From Bradyrhizobium tropiciagri (GTDB taxonomy: Bacteria > Pseudomonadota > Alphaproteobacteria > Rhizobiales > Xanthobacteraceae), in contig NZ_JAFCKH010000012.1 of the NCBI RefSeq assembly GCF_018130505.1, forward strand, positions 147,501-211,500: a stretch of 64,000 nucleotides of DNA, given 5' to 3'. The translations under genes and the position numbers were made by a program. Of the stretch, positions 1 through 8,901 are shown in pieces (within the stretch, counting starts at the first letter, position 1; every line of letters begins with the position of its first letter). The notes under the pieces are model-generated. The model made no database searches. It saw only the letters and a program-made list of their open reading frames with translations, and was not told the origin of the DNA.

Positions 1-18
1 CTGACCAAAAATGATGAA

Positions 19-47
19 GCCCCGGAGTGATCCTCCGGGGCTTTTTT
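19..47. terminator. Bidirectional intrinsic terminator
   Basis: A 9-bp GC-rich stem (GCCCCGGAG / CTCCGGGGC, loop TGATC) is followed by six T on the plus strand, so it ends a transcript entering from the left. Read on the minus strand it lies just after the stop of the TRAP binding-protein gene and has a weaker U-run. The bases before it, ending in ACCA near position 7, could be the CCA end of a tRNA lying mostly outside the window; this is a guess. The terminator after tRNA-fMet further on is built the same way. Confidence 0.8.
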
Positions 48-68
48 GTGCCTTGTTGCCGGCTTGGC

Positions 69-1157
<1,089 letters not shown>

Positions 1158-1457
1158 GCGATTCCCTCCAATGTGCCGATGCTTCGACAAGGGAACGATC
1201 TTGGTGTCGTCTTTTCTTCGCCGAACGATCGACGTTGATATGTGAAATGTGTCCGGTGGCCCTCGACGGGCTCTTGTGGAATTCCGAGTTTGTCCGGTTC
1301 CGCGATCAGGATGATCGTTCGCCCCGGCAGAATCAAGCGTCGCCTCCACCGCAGGTGCGAAGAGCGCACAGCGCTGGCCGGCGTTGCTGTCCCGCGCACT
1401 GCCCAAGACGCTGTGATCTGCTACTTAAGGCGGACGCATGGTGGGAGTTTTCAGGAC

Positions 1458-2543
1458 ATGGCCAACAAGAAAGTCGTGGTTGCCGGCGCAACCGGCCTGG
1501 TGGGGAGTGCCGCTTTGCGACACTTCGGCGCAGCTGCAGGTTGCGAGCGTATGGCGCTGTCGCGGCGCAAGCCGCGCGAACTCTACGGCGCCCGGCACGT
1601 GCCGGTCGACCTCACCAGCGCGGAGGATTGCGGACGTGTGGCGGAAGAGCTTCGCGGGGTGACCCATTTGGTCTATGCGGCGCTCTATGAAGCGCCGAGC
1701 CTGGTCGAGGGCTGGCGCGATCCGCAGCAGATCGCAACCAACGACCGGATGCTACGCAATCTGATGGCTGCGCTCGAGCCGGTCGCGCCCGATCTGAAAC
1801 ATGTCGCGCTGCTGCAGGGGACCAAGGCCTATGGCGTGCACGTCCGGCCGCTCACGGTGCCGGCGCGCGAGGGCCGCTCGGAAATGTACGAGCAGCCGAA
1901 CTTCTATTGGGCGCAGGAGAACTTCCTGCGCGAGTTGCAGAAGAGCAAGCGCTGGCACTGGAGCATCCTGCGTCCGGTGCTGATCATCGGCGAAGCGATG
2001 GGCGGCGCGATGGATCTGATCCCGCCGCTCGGCGTCTATGCCGCCATGCTGCGCGAGCAGGGGCGGCCGCTCGATTACCCCGGCGGCGCCGCCCGCGTCG
2101 CGCAAGCGGTCGATGTCGATCTCTTGGCGCGCGCGATCGCCTGGTCGGGCGAAGCCGAGACTGCACGCAACGAAGCCTTCAACGTCACCAATGGCGACGT
2201 CTTCACCTGGGAGAACATCTGGCCGGCGATATCAGACGCGCTGGAGATGAAGCCAGGCAAGCACGTGCCGTTGTCGCTGGCGCAGGAATATCCAAAATGG
2301 ATCGCGCCCTGGGACGAGCTGCGCAAGAAGCGCGATCTGATCGCGCCCGGCCTCGAAGAATTCGTCGGCCTCTCGTTCCAGTATGCCGATTACAGCATGC
2401 GCTACGGGCAGACCGAGTCCGGTCCGCCCTCGATCGTCTCGACGGTCAAGATCAACCAGGCCGGTTTCACCGAGATGATGGATACCGAAGCGATGTTCAG
2501 GAAGTGGTTCAAGCTCGCGCAGGCGAGCAGGCTGCTGCCGTAG
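1458..2543 (+). CDS. PRISE-like SDR family NAD(P)-dependent reductase
   Basis: A 361-residue Rossmann-fold oxidoreductase of the atypical/extended short-chain dehydrogenase class. The nucleotide-binding loop is VVAGATGLVG at residues 6-15. The motif NFYWAQENFL replaces the classical YxxxK region and resembles the NFYY-type motif of the progesterone 5-beta-reductase/iridoid synthase-like (PRISE) enzymes, which reduce activated C=C bonds of enones. The start ATG lies close to its ribosome-binding region (TTTTCAGGAC). It is transcribed alone, divergently from the TRAP gene. The substrate is unknown; family membership is fairly secure, the enone reductase role is inference. Confidence 0.85.
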   Translation: MANKKVVVAGATGLVGSAALRHFGAAAGCERMALSRRKPRELYGARHVPVDLTSAEDCGRVAEELRGVTHLVYAALYEAPSLVEGWRDPQQIATNDRMLRNLMAALEPVAPDLKHVALLQGTKAYGVHVRPLTVPAREGRSEMYEQPNFYWAQENFLRELQKSKRWHWSILRPVLIIGEAMGGAMDLIPPLGVYAAMLREQGRPLDYPGGAARVAQAVDVDLLARAIAWSGEAETARNEAFNVTNGDVFTWENIWPAISDALEMKPGKHVPLSLAQEYPKWIAPWDELRKKRDLIAPGLEEFVGLSFQYADYSMRYGQTESGPPSIVSTVKINQAGFTEMMDTEAMFRKWFKLAQASRLLP

Positions 2544-2559
2544 TGATCAAACCCCCGCT

Positions 2560-2722
2560 CTCTCGTCTCCCTCGCCCCGCTCTTGCGGGGAGGGGGCGGG
2601 GTGAGGGCCTCCATCCGGCGAGCAGTTTGCCGATTGTTGAGCAGACTGCCTCGCCCCTCACCCGGATCGCATCTTGCGATGCGATCCGACCTCTCCCCGC
2701 AGAAGAGCGGGGAGAGGTGAAA
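2560..2722. repeat. Intergenic palindromic repeat, CTCTCCCCG family
   Basis: An imperfect inverted repeat built from arms of the type CCTCTCCCCGC / GCGGGGAGAGG, with an inner GTGAGGG...CCCTCACC pair and a GGATCGCAT...ATGCGATCC core. Related copies occur at about 8730, 15455 and 43517, with a remnant at about 33668. It fills the gap between convergent genes and may act as a bidirectional terminator. Confidence 0.75.
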
Positions 2723-2727
2723 CTGCA

Positions 2728-4035
2728 CTACCGCGAGAACGCTGCTTCCATCGCCTTGCGCGTCCTGATCGTATCGTTGGCCTCATCCACCTCGACATCG
2801 CTCCAGCGCACCACCGCGCCGTGGGCGACGTCGTTCTTCAGCTTGACGCGATGCGCGAGGCCGATCGGCAGCGCGCCGGCGGCGAGGCTGGCGGCGGCGG
2901 GCATCAGCTTGCCCCACACCGTGTAGCCGCCTTCGCCGTCGAGCATCTCGCCGGCACGCAAGTTGCGCTTCGCCACCGAGGCGACGTCGCCGCGGAAGCC
3001 GCGCGGCTGGCCGGTCGGCTCGCTGCGCAGCGCCGCAGACAAGACCGAGATGTTCAGCTCCAGCCCGATCAGATGATACGGCTTGTACATCGCCGCATAG
3101 CGGCCGGACGCATCGGTCTTGAGGCCGTACTGCCTGAAGCAGTCGGCGGCGTAATCGTTCGGCGCTTCCAGCACCACATAGACGCCCCAGCGCAGGTCGC
3201 GGAACACCGGGCGGCCGTCACGCTCCAGCGACGACACGACTTCGACGATGCCGGACCTTTCCAGCACGCCGCCTGCCTCGCGCGGCCGCATGATATGCGG
3301 CAGGTCGTCGACGCCGCAGGGCGGAAACAGCAGGCCCTCCGACGGCACGTCGAGGGTGCAGGCATTGGCGATCGCGGCCATCTCGATGGCGGATTTGGTG
3401 CCGTCGAGGAAGGAATTGAACATCTGCGGATTCATGCCGGCGGATTGCGCCTCGCCCGCGGTCAGCCCGTAGTGCTGCCAGACGCCCTCCGGCGTCACGT
3501 CGTGATAGACGGGCAGATACTTCGTGCCCTTGCCGGCGGCGACGACACGAAAACCGGTCGCGCGTGCCCAGTCGACCATCTCCGCCGTCAGCGCAGGCTG
3601 GTCGCCATAGGCGAGCGAATAGACCACGCCGGCCTTGCGCGCCTCCTCGGCCAGCAGCGGCCCCGCCAGCACATCGGCCTCGACATTGACCATCACGACA
3701 TGCTTGCCCGCTGCGATCGCCGCGCGGGCATGGCGGATGCCGACGGCGGGATTGCCGGTCGCTTCCACCACCACGTCGAAGGCGCCGCCGGCAATCGCCC
3801 GCGCGCCGTCGTCGGTGAACGCGGTCGCCTTGATCCGTTCGTCGTCCCAGCCGACCGTGCGGCATGCCTCGCGCGCACGATCGCGATCGAGGTCAACGAT
3901 GACGGATACCTCTAGCCCCGGCGTATGCGGCACCTGCGACAGGAACATCGAGCCGAATTTGCCGGCACCGATCAAGGCAACGCGGACCGGCTTGCCGGCG
4001 GCCGCACGAGTTTGGAGGAGGTGATGCAGGTTCAT
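2728..4035 (-). CDS. NAD(P)-dependent oxidoreductase with C-terminal SAF domain (homoserine dehydrogenase-like)
   Basis: A 435-residue cytoplasmic enzyme. Residues about 18-45 form a Rossmann fold (VALIGAGKFGSMFL, then VIVDLDRDRA), followed by a catalytic domain of the homoserine-dehydrogenase/Gfo-Idh type with VVVEATGNPAVG and a YGDQPALTAEMVDWAR segment. The C-terminal part (PTGQPRGFRGDVASVAKRNL through GEMLDGEGGYTVWGKL) looks like an SAF domain. This architecture is known in alphaproteobacteria as oxidoreductases of sugar-acid or related catabolism; the precise substrate is not evident. It is followed on the same strand by a 2-oxoglutarate dioxygenase and a GntR regulator upstream, which fits a small catabolic unit, although repeats separate the genes. 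Confidence 0.8.
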   Translation of the reverse strand: MNLHHLLQTRAAAGKPVRVALIGAGKFGSMFLSQVPHTPGLEVSVIVDLDRDRAREACRTVGWDDERIKATAFTDDGARAIAGGAFDVVVEATGNPAVGIRHARAAIAAGKHVVMVNVEADVLAGPLLAEEARKAGVVYSLAYGDQPALTAEMVDWARATGFRVVAAGKGTKYLPVYHDVTPEGVWQHYGLTAGEAQSAGMNPQMFNSFLDGTKSAIEMAAIANACTLDVPSEGLLFPPCGVDDLPHIMRPREAGGVLERSGIVEVVSSLERDGRPVFRDLRWGVYVVLEAPNDYAADCFRQYGLKTDASGRYAAMYKPYHLIGLELNISVLSAALRSEPTGQPRGFRGDVASVAKRNLRAGEMLDGEGGYTVWGKLMPAAASLAAGALPIGLAHRVKLKNDVAHGAVVRWSDVEVDEANDTIRTRKAMEAAFSR

Positions 4036-4080
4036 GTGCTGGTTACCTATTTGCGCGTGGGCGCGCGATTACTCAAAGCT

Positions 4081-4186
4081 CGTCATTCCGGGGCGCGACG
4101 AAGTCGCGAGCCCGGAATCCATCGTATACGTAACGTGCGGCAAATGGATTCCGGGCTCGACGCTGGCGCGTCGTCCCCGAATGACG
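4081..4186. repeat. Intergenic palindromic repeat, GTCATTCCGG family
   Basis: Inverted repeat with outer arms CGTCATTCCGGGG / CCCCGAATGACG and inner arms GAGCCCGGAATCCAT / ATGGATTCCGGGCTC. Shorter relatives lie at 5034-5080 and 47034-47114. It sits between two genes transcribed in the same direction. Confidence 0.75.
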
Positions 4187-4199
4187 GCGTCCTCGAATC

Positions 4200-5000
4200 T
4201 TACTCCGCCGCCTGGCGTGGCGCGCGGGCCAGCCGCAGCAACGCGTCGTCGGCCACGGTCTGGATTGGCGTGAAGTCGCGGTGCGCGATGTAGTCCGGCC
4301 GGGTCGGGGTGCGGATATAGTTCGAGACCGCGTTGAGCGTCAGGTAGACGATCTTGCGCGGATAGGGCGTGATGTTGCCGCTCGAGCCGTGCACCAGATT
4401 GCCGTGGAACATCAGCATGCCGCCGGGCTTGCCGGTCGGCGCGACGATGCCGCCCTGCTTGACGAGCCGCGTCACGGTGTCTTCATCGAGCGTCCACAGC
4501 GGGTACGACGTGGTTTCGAGGTCGTGCGAGGCCTTGAGATCGCCGGCAGTCTGGCTCTGCGGCACCAGCATCAGCGGGCCGTTGATCGGCATCACCTCGT
4601 CGAGGAAAATCGCGATGTTCATCGCGCGCGGCTCCTGCATGCCGTCGTCGCGCTTCCAGGTGCCGTAATCCTGGTGCCACTGCCAGACGTCGCCTGTGAA
4701 GGCCGCCTTCGCGTTGATCTTGAACTGGTGCATGTAGACCTTCTCGCCGAACAGCTGCTCGATCGGATCGATCATGCGTGGATGCGCGCCAAGGAGGCCG
4801 AACGCCTCGTTATAGAGATGCGCGGCAAATGCCGTGCGCGGTGCGCCGCTCTTCTCGCGCCATACCTCAGGCCGGTTGGCGTCATAGATCGAGACGGCCT
4901 CGCGCGCGAGGAAGTCGACCTCTTCCTGGCTGAACAGCTCGGGCAGGAACAGCCAGCCTTCGCGATGGAAAAATTCAACCTGATCCGGGCTCAGTTTCAT
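4200..5000 (-). CDS. Phytanoyl-CoA dioxygenase (PhyH) family protein
   Basis: A 266-residue Fe(II)/2-oxoglutarate-dependent dioxygenase. The iron facial triad is readable: HxD in WQWHQDYGTW (about residue 112) and the distal histidine in HGNLVHGSSGN, with an arginine shortly after (PRKIVYLTLN) placed to bind 2-oxoglutarate. The chosen start (MKLSPDQVEFF) is preceded by GGAGGAAGCACC, an excellent ribosome-binding site; the 13-codon upward extension lacks one. Family members hydroxylate fatty acyl-CoA, ectoine or small natural-product substrates; nothing here identifies which. Neighbours are a SAF-domain dehydrogenase downstream and a GntR regulator upstream on the same strand. Confidence 0.88.
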   Translation of the reverse strand: MKLSPDQVEFFHREGWLFLPELFSQEEVDFLAREAVSIYDANRPEVWREKSGAPRTAFAAHLYNEAFGLLGAHPRMIDPIEQLFGEKVYMHQFKINAKAAFTGDVWQWHQDYGTWKRDDGMQEPRAMNIAIFLDEVMPINGPLMLVPQSQTAGDLKASHDLETTSYPLWTLDEDTVTRLVKQGGIVAPTGKPGGMLMFHGNLVHGSSGNITPYPRKIVYLTLNAVSNYIRTPTRPDYIAHRDFTPIQTVADDALLRLARAPRQAAE

Positions 5001-5033
5001 GGTGCTTCCTCCGTGTTTGTTGTTGCCGGTTGT

Positions 5034-5080
5034 CGTCATCGAGATTCCGGGTTCACGTTGCGCGCGCTCCCGGAATGACG
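5034..5080. repeat. Short copy of the GTCATTCCGG palindromic repeat
   Basis: A reduced copy of the element at 4081-4186: GTCATCGAGATTCCGGG near 5034 and GCTCCCGGAATGACG ending at 5080. It lies between the dioxygenase and GntR genes. Confidence 0.55.
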
Positions 5081-5087
5081 GCTATAG

Positions 5088-5762
5088 TCACGCCGCCACG
5101 TCGATCGATCTCAATTTTTCCTCGGTCATCCGCCCGGCCGTCTGTGCATGCGCCAGCGCCGCGGCCTCCGCGGCCGTAGCGTTGCCGGAGAGCACATGGG
5201 CGGCGATGGTCTCGTGTTCGGTCCAGGCGCTGCCGCGATAATCGAGCTCGGCGAGCACGGTCGCCATCGAGCGGCGCATATGCGGCCACTGCGGCGCGAT
5301 CATCTCCTCGATCGCGGAATTGCCGGCGAGCCGATAGATCGCGCTATGAAAGTCGACGTCGAGCGCGATCAGGCGCGCCAGCGGGGTGCGGTCGTCGATT
5401 GCGCGTCCGGCCTCCAGCGCGGCCTCGAGCTGCGCACGTCCCGCGGGATCTTCCTTCACGCGGCTGGCCGCCAGTCGCGCCGCCAGCGCGTCGATCGCGC
5501 CGCGGACCTCATAGAGCTCGCGGATGCGCTGTGGATCGAGCTGCGTCACCTCGAAGCCGCGCTTGCCGCTCTCTGCGACGAGGCCCTGCCGGTGCAGCAG
5601 ATGCAGCGCATGTGAGATCGGCTGGCGCGAAACGCCGAGCTTTTCCGCTAGTTCGTTCTGGGTGATGCGCTGTCCCGGCAGCAGCGTGCGATCGATGATC
5701 GCCTCGGAAATCCGCGCATAGACCTGGTCGATCAGGTTCGGAAGCGGGTCCAACGGGATCAT
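5088..5762 (-). CDS. GntR family transcriptional regulator, FCD/FadR subfamily
   Basis: A 224-residue DNA-binding regulator. Residues about 10-75 are the winged helix (QNELAEKLGVSRQPISHALH, then GLVAESGKRGFEV). The rest is an all-helical FCD ligand-binding domain with the usual metal-ligand pattern (LDVDFHSAIYRLAGN, and histidines near TEHETIAAH). FCD regulators typically sense an organic acid or sugar acid and control adjacent catabolic genes. It lies upstream of, and in the same direction as, the dioxygenase and the SAF-domain dehydrogenase, which are the likely targets together with itself. A 20-bp palindrome sits about 20 bases before its start codon. Confidence 0.9.
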   Translation of the reverse strand: MIPLDPLPNLIDQVYARISEAIIDRTLLPGQRITQNELAEKLGVSRQPISHALHLLHRQGLVAESGKRGFEVTQLDPQRIRELYEVRGAIDALAARLAASRVKEDPAGRAQLEAALEAGRAIDDRTPLARLIALDVDFHSAIYRLAGNSAIEEMIAPQWPHMRRSMATVLAELDYRGSAWTEHETIAAHVLSGNATAAEAAALAHAQTAGRMTEEKLRSIDVAA

Positions 5763-5781
5763 ACCGGCGGCGTCCTATTTG

Positions 5782-5801
5782 GAATACGGAATTCCGTGTT
5801 C
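5782..5801. promoter_or_regulatory. Palindromic operator candidate upstream of the GntR gene
   Basis: A 20-bp inverted repeat, GAATACGGAA / TTCCGTGTTC, with one mismatched pair (T/G positions). It lies 20 bases upstream of the GntR start, where an autoregulatory operator would be expected. No second copy was found in front of the neighbouring dioxygenase. Function is inferred from symmetry and position only. Confidence 0.5.
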
Positions 5802-5969
5802 GGAGCCGCAAGCTACTGCCCGGGCGACCAACCGTCAAGCCTCTGATTGGTCGTCCGCTAAGGTCTGGAAATAAGAGATATTCCAGTCGTGACATAAGTC
5901 CGGGTGCCGGCGTGAGGGATCAAGCCTGCTCAATCAGCTAGCCGATCGCCTTGGGAGCAAGCTACGCCG

Positions 5970-7226
5970 CTACTTCCTCTTCCCCAGTTCGGTCAGCATC
6001 CGCGTCATCAGATAGAGCCGCGGCACGATCGAGTCGGTGTCGATGTATTCGTCGCGGGCGTGATAGCCCCAGCCGGCGAGGCCAAAACTCTCGACCACGA
6101 TCGCCTTGCCGCTGCGCGCGGCGTAGCCGGCGTCGGTGGCGCCGCCGGTCATCTCGGCGATCGCAAGCTGGCGATCGATCTCGCCATAGATCGCCTGGCC
6201 CTCCTTGGCCAGCGCGCGGCCGCGATCGTCGGCTACGAATGGCGGACGGCCCGCGACGACCTTCACGCTCACCTCGGTGTCCGGGATCAGCCTGGTCTTG
6301 ATCTTCTCGTCGAGCGCGGCCTGCAGCTTCTGCACGCCGTCTGGAATCGTGAGGCGAATGTCAGCGCCGGCGGTGGCGCTTTCGGGGATCTGGTTGCGCA
6401 CGGTGCCGGCCTTCGCGGTGGTCCAGTTCAGCTGCGTGCCCGGAATCGTCTTCGCGATGTCCTGGGTCTGCAGCAGTTGATGCGCGAGCTCGAGCAGCGC
6501 GTTGCGGCCGAGCTGCGGCGCGGCGCCGGCATGCGAGGCCTTGCCCTTCACTTCCATCGTGCCGGTCGCGGTGCCGCTCGCACCCAACAGCAGGCTTTCG
6601 TTCCTGGCGACGGGTGGCGCGACTGTCGGCTCGCAGGACAGCACCACGTCGTGCTGGTCGGCGAGCTCGGCAATGATCTCGCCGGATCCGATCGAGCCGA
6701 CCTCCTCATCCGGATTGAACGCGACGGTGAGTTTTGCGTAGTCGCGCCAGCCGGCGTCATTCAGGATCTTCAGCGAATGCAGGATCACGGCGATGCCGCC
6801 CTTGTCGTCGGCGATGCCGGGTCCGTAGACCCTGTTGCCGTCGACCTTGTAGGGCTGCGAGGCGAGGATGCCGTGTTCATAGACGGTGTCCATATGCGCG
6901 ATCAGCATCAGCTTCTTCGTACCGGTACCCTCGAAGGTGCCGATCACGATGTCGGCGCCGGCGCCCTGCGTGGTCTTGCGCCGCTCGGTCTTCGCGCCGA
7001 GCGCCTTCAGCCGCGCTTCGGTGAAGTCGGCCATCCTCTTCAGGCCTTCGACGTCGGCGGAGCCGGACTCGATCATCACCATGTCGTGCAGGCTTTCGAT
7101 CACCGCCGGCTTGGCCTGCTCGGCCGCCGTGCGCAGCTTCTCGTCAGCCGCGGCGAAGGCGGGGGAGGCGGCGAGGGTGAGCGAAAACAGGCCGACCGAC
7201 GCAAGCCGCTTGATTGCTGGTTTCAT
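5970..7226 (-). CDS. Secreted M20 family metallopeptidase, carboxypeptidase G2-like
   Basis: A 418-residue zinc exopeptidase with a Sec signal peptide (MKPAIKRLASVGLFSLTLAA ... SPAFA-AA). The di-zinc site motifs are present: LMLIAHMDTVYEHG, YGPGIADDKGGIAV and the catalytic pair NPDEEVGSIGS, with ILSCEPT-like (VVLSCEPT) and a C-terminal histidine in GWGYHARDEYID. A dimerisation lid domain separates the two halves. It most resembles glutamate carboxypeptidases that release C-terminal glutamate from folates or peptides; a related aminoacylase activity is possible. It stands alone, with no obvious functional partner nearby. Confidence 0.9.
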   Translation of the reverse strand: MKPAIKRLASVGLFSLTLAASPAFAAADEKLRTAAEQAKPAVIESLHDMVMIESGSADVEGLKRMADFTEARLKALGAKTERRKTTQGAGADIVIGTFEGTGTKKLMLIAHMDTVYEHGILASQPYKVDGNRVYGPGIADDKGGIAVILHSLKILNDAGWRDYAKLTVAFNPDEEVGSIGSGEIIAELADQHDVVLSCEPTVAPPVARNESLLLGASGTATGTMEVKGKASHAGAAPQLGRNALLELAHQLLQTQDIAKTIPGTQLNWTTAKAGTVRNQIPESATAGADIRLTIPDGVQKLQAALDEKIKTRLIPDTEVSVKVVAGRPPFVADDRGRALAKEGQAIYGEIDRQLAIAEMTGGATDAGYAARSGKAIVVESFGLAGWGYHARDEYIDTDSIVPRLYLMTRMLTELGKRK

Positions 7227-7289
7227 AGTGTCCTCCCTTGCTGCGCGTGGGAAGACACTAGCATTGCAGATGATGCGTCTCCAGCCGCA

Positions 7290-8156
7290 TCAATTGCGAT
7301 CGAGCACCTCGACGTCGATCATCTCGATGTCCGAGGCATTGGCGATCGCGTCGATCGCCGCGATCCGGTCGCCTTCGGTGGTGACCCGCAGCACGACGCG
7401 CAGCCGGCCGCCGAGGATGACGGCAACGCCGATCTCGCCGTCGACCAGCGCCGGCTTCGCCGCCTGCGCGCGGCCTTTGAAGGTTTCGGCGACCGCCGCT
7501 GCGCCTCGGATTTCCGGCAGTGAGCCGAGCCGCTGCGCCGCCTCGTCGGCGCGTACCACCACATCGGGCGCGAGCACGGCGAGCAGCCCTTCGAAATCGC
7601 CATTGCGCGATGCCGCAAGGAAAGCTTCGACGATCTCGCGCTTCTCGCTGAGATCGGCATCCGGCGCCGGCGCGGTGCCCTGCACGCGGCGCCGCGCGCG
7701 GCTTGCAAGCTGGCGCGCGGCAGACGGCGTGCGGCCGACGATCGGCGCGATCTCCTCGAACGGCACCGCGAACATGTCGTGCAGCACGAACGCAAGCCGC
7801 TCCGCCGGCGCCAGCGTTTCCAGCACCACCAGCAGCGCGGCGCCGACGGAGTCGGCCATCTCGGTCTCGCGCTCGTGCGCGTTGTCAGCGATGGGCTCGG
7901 GCACGTGCGGGCCGATCGGCTCCTCGCGGCGCGATTTGCGCGAGCGCAGCATGTCGAGGCAGATTCGGGCGATCACCGTGGTCAGCCATCCGCCCAGATT
8001 GTCGACGGTTGCAGCCCCGGTGCGGCTCAACCGCAGCCAGGTTTCCTGCACGGCATCGTCGACCTCGGCGGTCGAGCCCAGCATGCGGTAGGCCACCGCC
8101 CGCAGGCGCTGCCGGTTGGCCTCGAACTGCTCGGCCAGAAACTTTTTCTCGTGCAT
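7290..8156 (-). CDS. ECF sigma factor with SnoaL-like C-terminal domain (ECF41-like, SigJ-type)
   Basis: A 288-residue RNA polymerase sigma factor. Region 2 covers about residues 10-75 (AYRMLGSTAEVDDAVQETWL, GGWLTTVIARICLDMLRSRK); region 4 covers about 105-160 (AERLAFVLHDMFAVPFEEIA, VGRTPSAARQLASRARRR); a SnoaL-like extension fills the rest. This layout, the lack of an anti-sigma gene and the neighbouring carboxymuconolactone decarboxylase gene are hallmarks of the ECF41 group, in which the extension regulates the sigma factor. The extension here does not show the usual DGGGK and NPDKL motifs (ANASDIEMIDVEVLDRN at the end), so this is a divergent member. An exact ECF41-type promoter sits upstream. 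Confidence 0.88.
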   Translation of the reverse strand: MHEKKFLAEQFEANRQRLRAVAYRMLGSTAEVDDAVQETWLRLSRTGAATVDNLGGWLTTVIARICLDMLRSRKSRREEPIGPHVPEPIADNAHERETEMADSVGAALLVVLETLAPAERLAFVLHDMFAVPFEEIAPIVGRTPSAARQLASRARRRVQGTAPAPDADLSEKREIVEAFLAASRNGDFEGLLAVLAPDVVVRADEAAQRLGSLPEIRGAAAVAETFKGRAQAAKPALVDGEIGVAVILGGRLRVVLRVTTEGDRIAAIDAIANASDIEMIDVEVLDRN

Positions 8157-8192
8157 CGGTCACATTCCCTTTGTCCGCTCCGTCATGGCCAT

Positions 8193-8219
8193 GACGAACG
8201 AAACCCAGCCGATGTGACA
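8193..8219 (-). promoter_or_regulatory. ECF41-type promoter of the sigma gene
   Basis: On the minus strand this reads TGTCACA, 16 bases, CGTC, an exact match to the published ECF41 promoter consensus (TGTCACA-N16-CGTC as I recall it). The -35 is at 8213-8219, the -10 at 8193-8196, about 37 bases before the sigma ATG, implying autoregulation. On the plus strand the same -35 reads TGTGACA and is followed 17 bases later by CGTC (8237-8240), 25 bases before the divergent gene; that is an imperfect match for the opposite direction. Confidence 0.75.
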
Positions 8220-8264
8220 ACAAATCGGCACGGCCGCGTCAAAAGGCAAATCAGGAGAAGCGAC

Positions 8265-8723
8265 ATGATGAAAGCCCGCATGAACCACCCGGTGATGGTT
8301 GTTCCCGATGCCATGAAGGCGCTGCAGGCGCTGAGCGAGACCAGCAAGCAGGGCCTGCCGGAGAAGCTGATCGAGCTGGTGCATCTGCGCGCCAGCCAGA
8401 TCAACGGCTGCAGCGTCTGCGTCGACATGCACCCGAAACTCGCCAAGCGCGCTGGCGAGACCGACGAGCGGCTGTTCGCCGTCGGCGCCTGGCGCGACGC
8501 GCCTTATTTCACCGAGGGCGAGCGTGCCGCGCTGGCGCTGACCGAGGCGATGACCCGGCTCAGCGACCGCGCCGACCCGGTGCCGGACGCGGTGTGGGAC
8601 GAGGCCGCGAGGCACTTCGACGAGCATGAGCTCGCCAATCTGCTGCTGTCGATCGCGGCGATCAACGTCTGGAACCGGCTGAACGTCGCCGTGCGCCAGC
8701 CGGTCGGTGCATGGAAGGTGTGA
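8265..8723 (+). CDS. Carboxymuconolactone decarboxylase family protein, AhpD-like
   Basis: A 152-residue helical protein with the AhpD redox core NGCSVCVDMH (CxxC followed by histidine, about residues 47-56), suggesting a peroxidase- or alkylhydroperoxidase-linked thiol function rather than decarboxylation. The start ATG follows AGGAGAAGCGAC. It is divergent from the ECF41-like sigma gene; genes of this family are the typical single targets of ECF41 factors, so it is the likely regulon member here. The second ATG one codon later is an equally possible start. Confidence 0.9.
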   Translation: MMKARMNHPVMVVPDAMKALQALSETSKQGLPEKLIELVHLRASQINGCSVCVDMHPKLAKRAGETDERLFAVGAWRDAPYFTEGERAALALTEAMTRLSDRADPVPDAVWDEAARHFDEHELANLLLSIAAINVWNRLNVAVRQPVGAWKV

Positions 8724-8729
8724 GTTGCT

Positions 8730-8885
8730 GTTCTCCCTCTCCCCGTTCCTCACGGGGAGAGGGTCGGGGTGAGGGGCTCTATCCGCGAGTGATGATCGTG
8801 GTTAGACCTGTACCCCCTCACCCGGATCGCATTCCGCTTCGCTGCATGTGATCCGACCTCTCCCCGCAAGCGGGGCGAGGTAAGA
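8730..8885. repeat. Intergenic palindromic repeat, CTCTCCCCG family
   Basis: A second copy of the element seen at 2560: CTCTCCCCGTTCC...GGGGAGAGGGTCGGGGTGAGGGG, then CCCTCACCCGGATCGCATTC and ACCTCTCCCCGCAAGCGGGG. It separates convergent genes. Confidence 0.75.
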
Positions 8886-8901
8886 AAGCCGCAGCCGGCG
8901 C

